Shown here: one piece after another, positions 62,030 through 64,000 of the stretch
How positions within the stretch are numbered: the stretch's first letter is position 1
Layout: each line of letters begins with the position of its first letter
Source: Bacteroides bouchesdurhonensis
Lineage (GTDB): Bacteria; Bacteroidota; Bacteroidia; Bacteroidales; Bacteroidaceae
Assembly (NCBI RefSeq): GCF_900155865.1
Contig: NZ_LT707006.1
Coordinates: 827,626-891,625 of the forward strand
Length of the DNA: 64,000 bases
Direction: 5' to 3'
Notes under the pieces: model-generated
Database searches by the model: none
What the model was told of the DNA's origin: nothing
Seen by the model: the letters and a program-made list of their open reading frames with translations, nothing else
Made by a program: the position numbers and the translations under genes

Positions 62030-64000
62030 ATGTCTTCAAATACTGTAAATCAAAGAGTTAATTTTGCTTCGACTAAGAATCCGCTTGAATACCCGGATTT
62101 TCTGGAAGTACAATTGAAGTCATTCCAAGACTTTCTACAATTAGATACCCCACCTGAAAAGCGTAAGAATGAGGGTTTGTATAAAGTATTTGCTGAAAAC
62201 TTCCCTATTGCCGATACAAGAAACAATTTTGTTCTTGAGTTTTTGGATTATTATATTGATCCGCCGCGTTATACCATCGACGATTGTATAGAGCGTGGGC
62301 TCACTTATAGTGTTCCTTTAAAAGCGAAACTTAAGCTTTACTGTACAGATCCCGATCATGAGGATTTTGATACAGTAATTCAGGACGTATTCCTCGGCCC
62401 GATCCCTTATATGACTGACAAAGCTACTTTTGTCATTAACGGTGCCGAACGTGTAGTTGTGTCGCAGCTTCACCGTTCTCCGGGTGTATTCTTCGGTCAG
62501 AGTGTACATGCCAATGGTACGAAACTTTATTCGGCCCGTATTATTCCGTTTAAAGGTTCGTGGATTGAGTTTGCTACTGACATCAATAATGTGATGTATG
62601 CATACATCGACCGTAAGAAGAAGTTGCCAGTTACAACTCTGTTGCGCGCTATTGGTTTCGAAAATGATAAAGATATTCTTGAGATTTTTAACCTTGCAGA
62701 AGATGTAAAGGTGAACAAGACAAATCTGAAGAAAGTGCTTGGTCGTAAGTTGGCTGCACGTGTCTTGAAAACATGGATTGAAGATTTCGTTGATGAAGAT
62801 ACCGGTGAAGTGGTTTCAATCGAACGTAACGAAGTTATTATTGATCGTGAAACCGTTCTGGACGAGGAGCATATTGATGAAATTTTAGAATCGGGTGTTC
62901 AGAATATTCTTTTACATAAGGATGAGCCGAACCAATCTGATTTCTCTATCATATATAATACTTTGCAGAAGGACCCGAGTAACTCGGAAAAAGAAGCTGT
63001 ATTGTACATTTACCGTCAGTTGCGTAATGCTGACCCGGCTGATGATGCAAGTGCTCGTGAGGTTATTAATAACTTGTTCTTCTCTGAAAAACGATATGAC
63101 CTTGGTGATGTGGGGCGTTATAGAATCAATAAGAAGTTGAATCTAACGACTGATATGGATGTGCGCGTCCTGACTAAGGAAGATATTATTGAAATTATCA
63201 AATATCTGATTGAGTTGATTAACTCAAAAGCAGATGTAGATGATATTGACCACTTGAGTAATCGTCGTGTACGTACCGTAGGTGAACAGCTATCTAATCA
63301 GTTTGCTGTAGGTCTGGCTCGTATGTCTCGAACGATTCGTGAGCGTATGAACGTTCGCGATAATGAAGTGTTTACTCCGATTGATTTGATTAATGCGAAG
63401 ACTATTTCTTCTGTAATCAACTCTTTCTTCGGAACGAATGCATTGTCTCAGTTTATGGATCAGACAAACCCGTTGGCTGAAATTACGCACAAGCGCCGTA
63501 TGTCTGCACTAGGTCCTGGTGGTTTGTCTCGTGAACGTGCCGGCTTTGAGGTTCGTGACGTTCACTATACACACTATGGTCGTCTTTGTCCGATTGAGAC
63601 TCCTGAAGGTCCGAATATTGGTTTGATTTCTTCATTATGTGTATTTGCTAAGATTAATGATCTGGGATTCATTGAAACCCCATACCGTAAGGTAGATAAT
63701 GGAAAGGTGGATCTTTCAGATAATGGGTTGATTTATCTGACAGCTGAAGAAGAAGAGGATAAAGTTATTGCGCAGGGTAATGCTCCGTTGAATGATGATG
63801 GAACGTTTATACGTAATAAAGTTAAATCTCGTAAGGATGCAGATTTTCCGGTTGTGGAACCGTCGGAGGTTGATCTGATGGATGTTTCTCCTCAGCAAAT
63901 TGCATCAATTGCGGCTTCTTTAATTCCATTCCTTGAACATGATGATGCTAACCGTGCATTGATGGGATCAAACATGATGCGTCAGGCTGTTCCTTTGTTG
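62030..64000 (+). CDS. rpoB: RNA polymerase beta subunit, 3' end outside window
   Basis: The frame opens at ATG 62030 ([20 protein letters not shown]) and stays open for 657 codons to the window edge. [33 protein letters not shown], and the rifampicin region [19 protein letters not shown] followed by [20 protein letters not shown] are clear. The key positions of that region (the Asp of FMDQT, the His of THKRR and the Ser of RRMSALGPG) are wild-type-like, so no classical resistance change is seen. The promoter-proximal hairpin at 61951 precedes it. The rest of the gene lies beyond the window. Confidence 0.98.
   Translation, partial: MSSNTVNQRVNFASTKNPLEYPDFLEVQLKSFQDFLQLDTPPEKRKNEGLYKVFAENFPIADTRNNFVLEFLDYYIDPPRYTIDDCIERGLTYSVPLKAKLKLYCTDPDHEDFDTVIQDVFLGPIPYMTDKATFVINGAERVVVSQLHRSPGVFFGQSVHANGTKLYSARIIPFKGSWIEFATDINNVMYAYIDRKKKLPVTTLLRAIGFENDKDILEIFNLAEDVKVNKTNLKKVLGRKLAARVLKTWIEDFVDEDTGEVVSIERNEVIIDRETVLDEEHIDEILESGVQNILLHKDEPNQSDFSIIYNTLQKDPSNSEKEAVLYIYRQLRNADPADDASAREVINNLFFSEKRYDLGDVGRYRINKKLNLTTDMDVRVLTKEDIIEIIKYLIELINSKADVDDIDHLSNRRVRTVGEQLSNQFAVGLARMSRTIRERMNVRDNEVFTPIDLINAKTISSVINSFFGTNALSQFMDQTNPLAEITHKRRMSALGPGGLSRERAGFEVRDVHYTHYGRLCPIETPEGPNIGLISSLCVFAKINDLGFIETPYRKVDNGKVDLSDNGLIYLTAEEEEDKVIAQGNAPLNDDGTFIRNKVKSRKDADFPVVEPSEVDLMDVSPQQIASIAASLIPFLEHDDANRALMGSNMMRQAVPLL

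Noticed and set aside
63430..63535. Rifampicin-resistance change in rpoB
   Set aside because: The Asp, His and Ser positions of the resistance region are wild-type-like; the small differences from Escherichia coli are normal for the phylum.

Overview
The window reads as a Bacteroides chromosome, probably close to the B. thetaiotaomicron / B. ovatus group. This rests on the SusC/SusD pair, many lipoproteins with Cys-Ser-(Asp)n exit signals, promoters of the Bacteroides type (TTTG, about 19-23 bp, TAnnTTTG), an almost complete lack of Shine-Dalgarno sites, and typical IS families. The species cannot be fixed from the sequence alone. No rRNA, CRISPR array or prophage was seen.

Layout. 1-2.1 kb: the 3' end of a Fic-domain gene and a frameshifted DUF772-type transposase. 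2.3-11.9 kb: a six-gene minus-strand glycan-uptake operon (IPT/NHL lipoprotein, SusC, SusD, DUF1735-like lipoprotein, LamG lipoprotein, FN3-like lipoprotein) with no enzyme or regulator beside it, preceded by an 867-bp AT-rich region holding exact 21-bp direct repeats. 12.8-14.6 kb: a Spy/CpxP-like small protein and an NCS2 purine permease. 14.7-17.7 kb: an IS graveyard in which an ISAs1-type relic is split by an apparently intact IS110-family element; the reading frame of the relic fixes the insertion point, and the element carries a structured non-coding end that is a candidate bridge RNA. 17.9-20.1 kb: an AT-rich cassette of a NVEALA-type Cys-rich secreted peptide, a 6-bladed propeller lipoprotein and a membrane-anchored CxxC protein. 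20.2-23.3 kb: a BT4734/VirE (VapE-like) NTPase gene flanked by two families of short repeats, one a symmetric iteron-like array with 22-bp period. 23.3-28.4 kb: serine-type sulfatase, GH140/DUF4038-like hydrolase, TonB and a Mfa2/FimB-like lipoprotein. 28.5-33.6 kb: methyltransferase-like protein, PduO-type cobalamin adenosyltransferase, DUF2795, a broken YhcG (DUF1016) nuclease with its XRE partner, and a BNR-repeat secreted protein.

33.7-38.9 kb is an asparagine-to-fumarate module: outer-membrane porin, periplasmic asparaginase and DcuB on one strand, with aspartase divergent; together they would deliver aspartate and fumarate for anaerobic fumarate respiration. 39-41.3 kb: a flavoprotein disulfide reductase, a palindromic repeat pair and a small beta-barrel protein. 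41.3-43.15 kb: a complete IS1182-family element whose right end supplies the likely -33 box of priA. 43.2-56.7 kb is mostly core: priA, a GH123/DUF4091-like hydrolase, LMW phosphatase, PgpH-like HD hydrolase, gltX, KDO transferase, gamma carbonic anhydrase, aminopeptidase P, rpsU, xerC and hpf. From 57.1 kb to the right edge lies the tRNA-tuf-secE-nusG-rplKAJL-rpoB cluster; rpoB runs off the window.

The most promising under-described items are the repeat-flanked VirE/VapE gene, the NVEALA peptide cassette, the nested IS110 element with its putative guide RNA, and the strong Shine-Dalgarno of hpf in a genome that otherwise avoids them.
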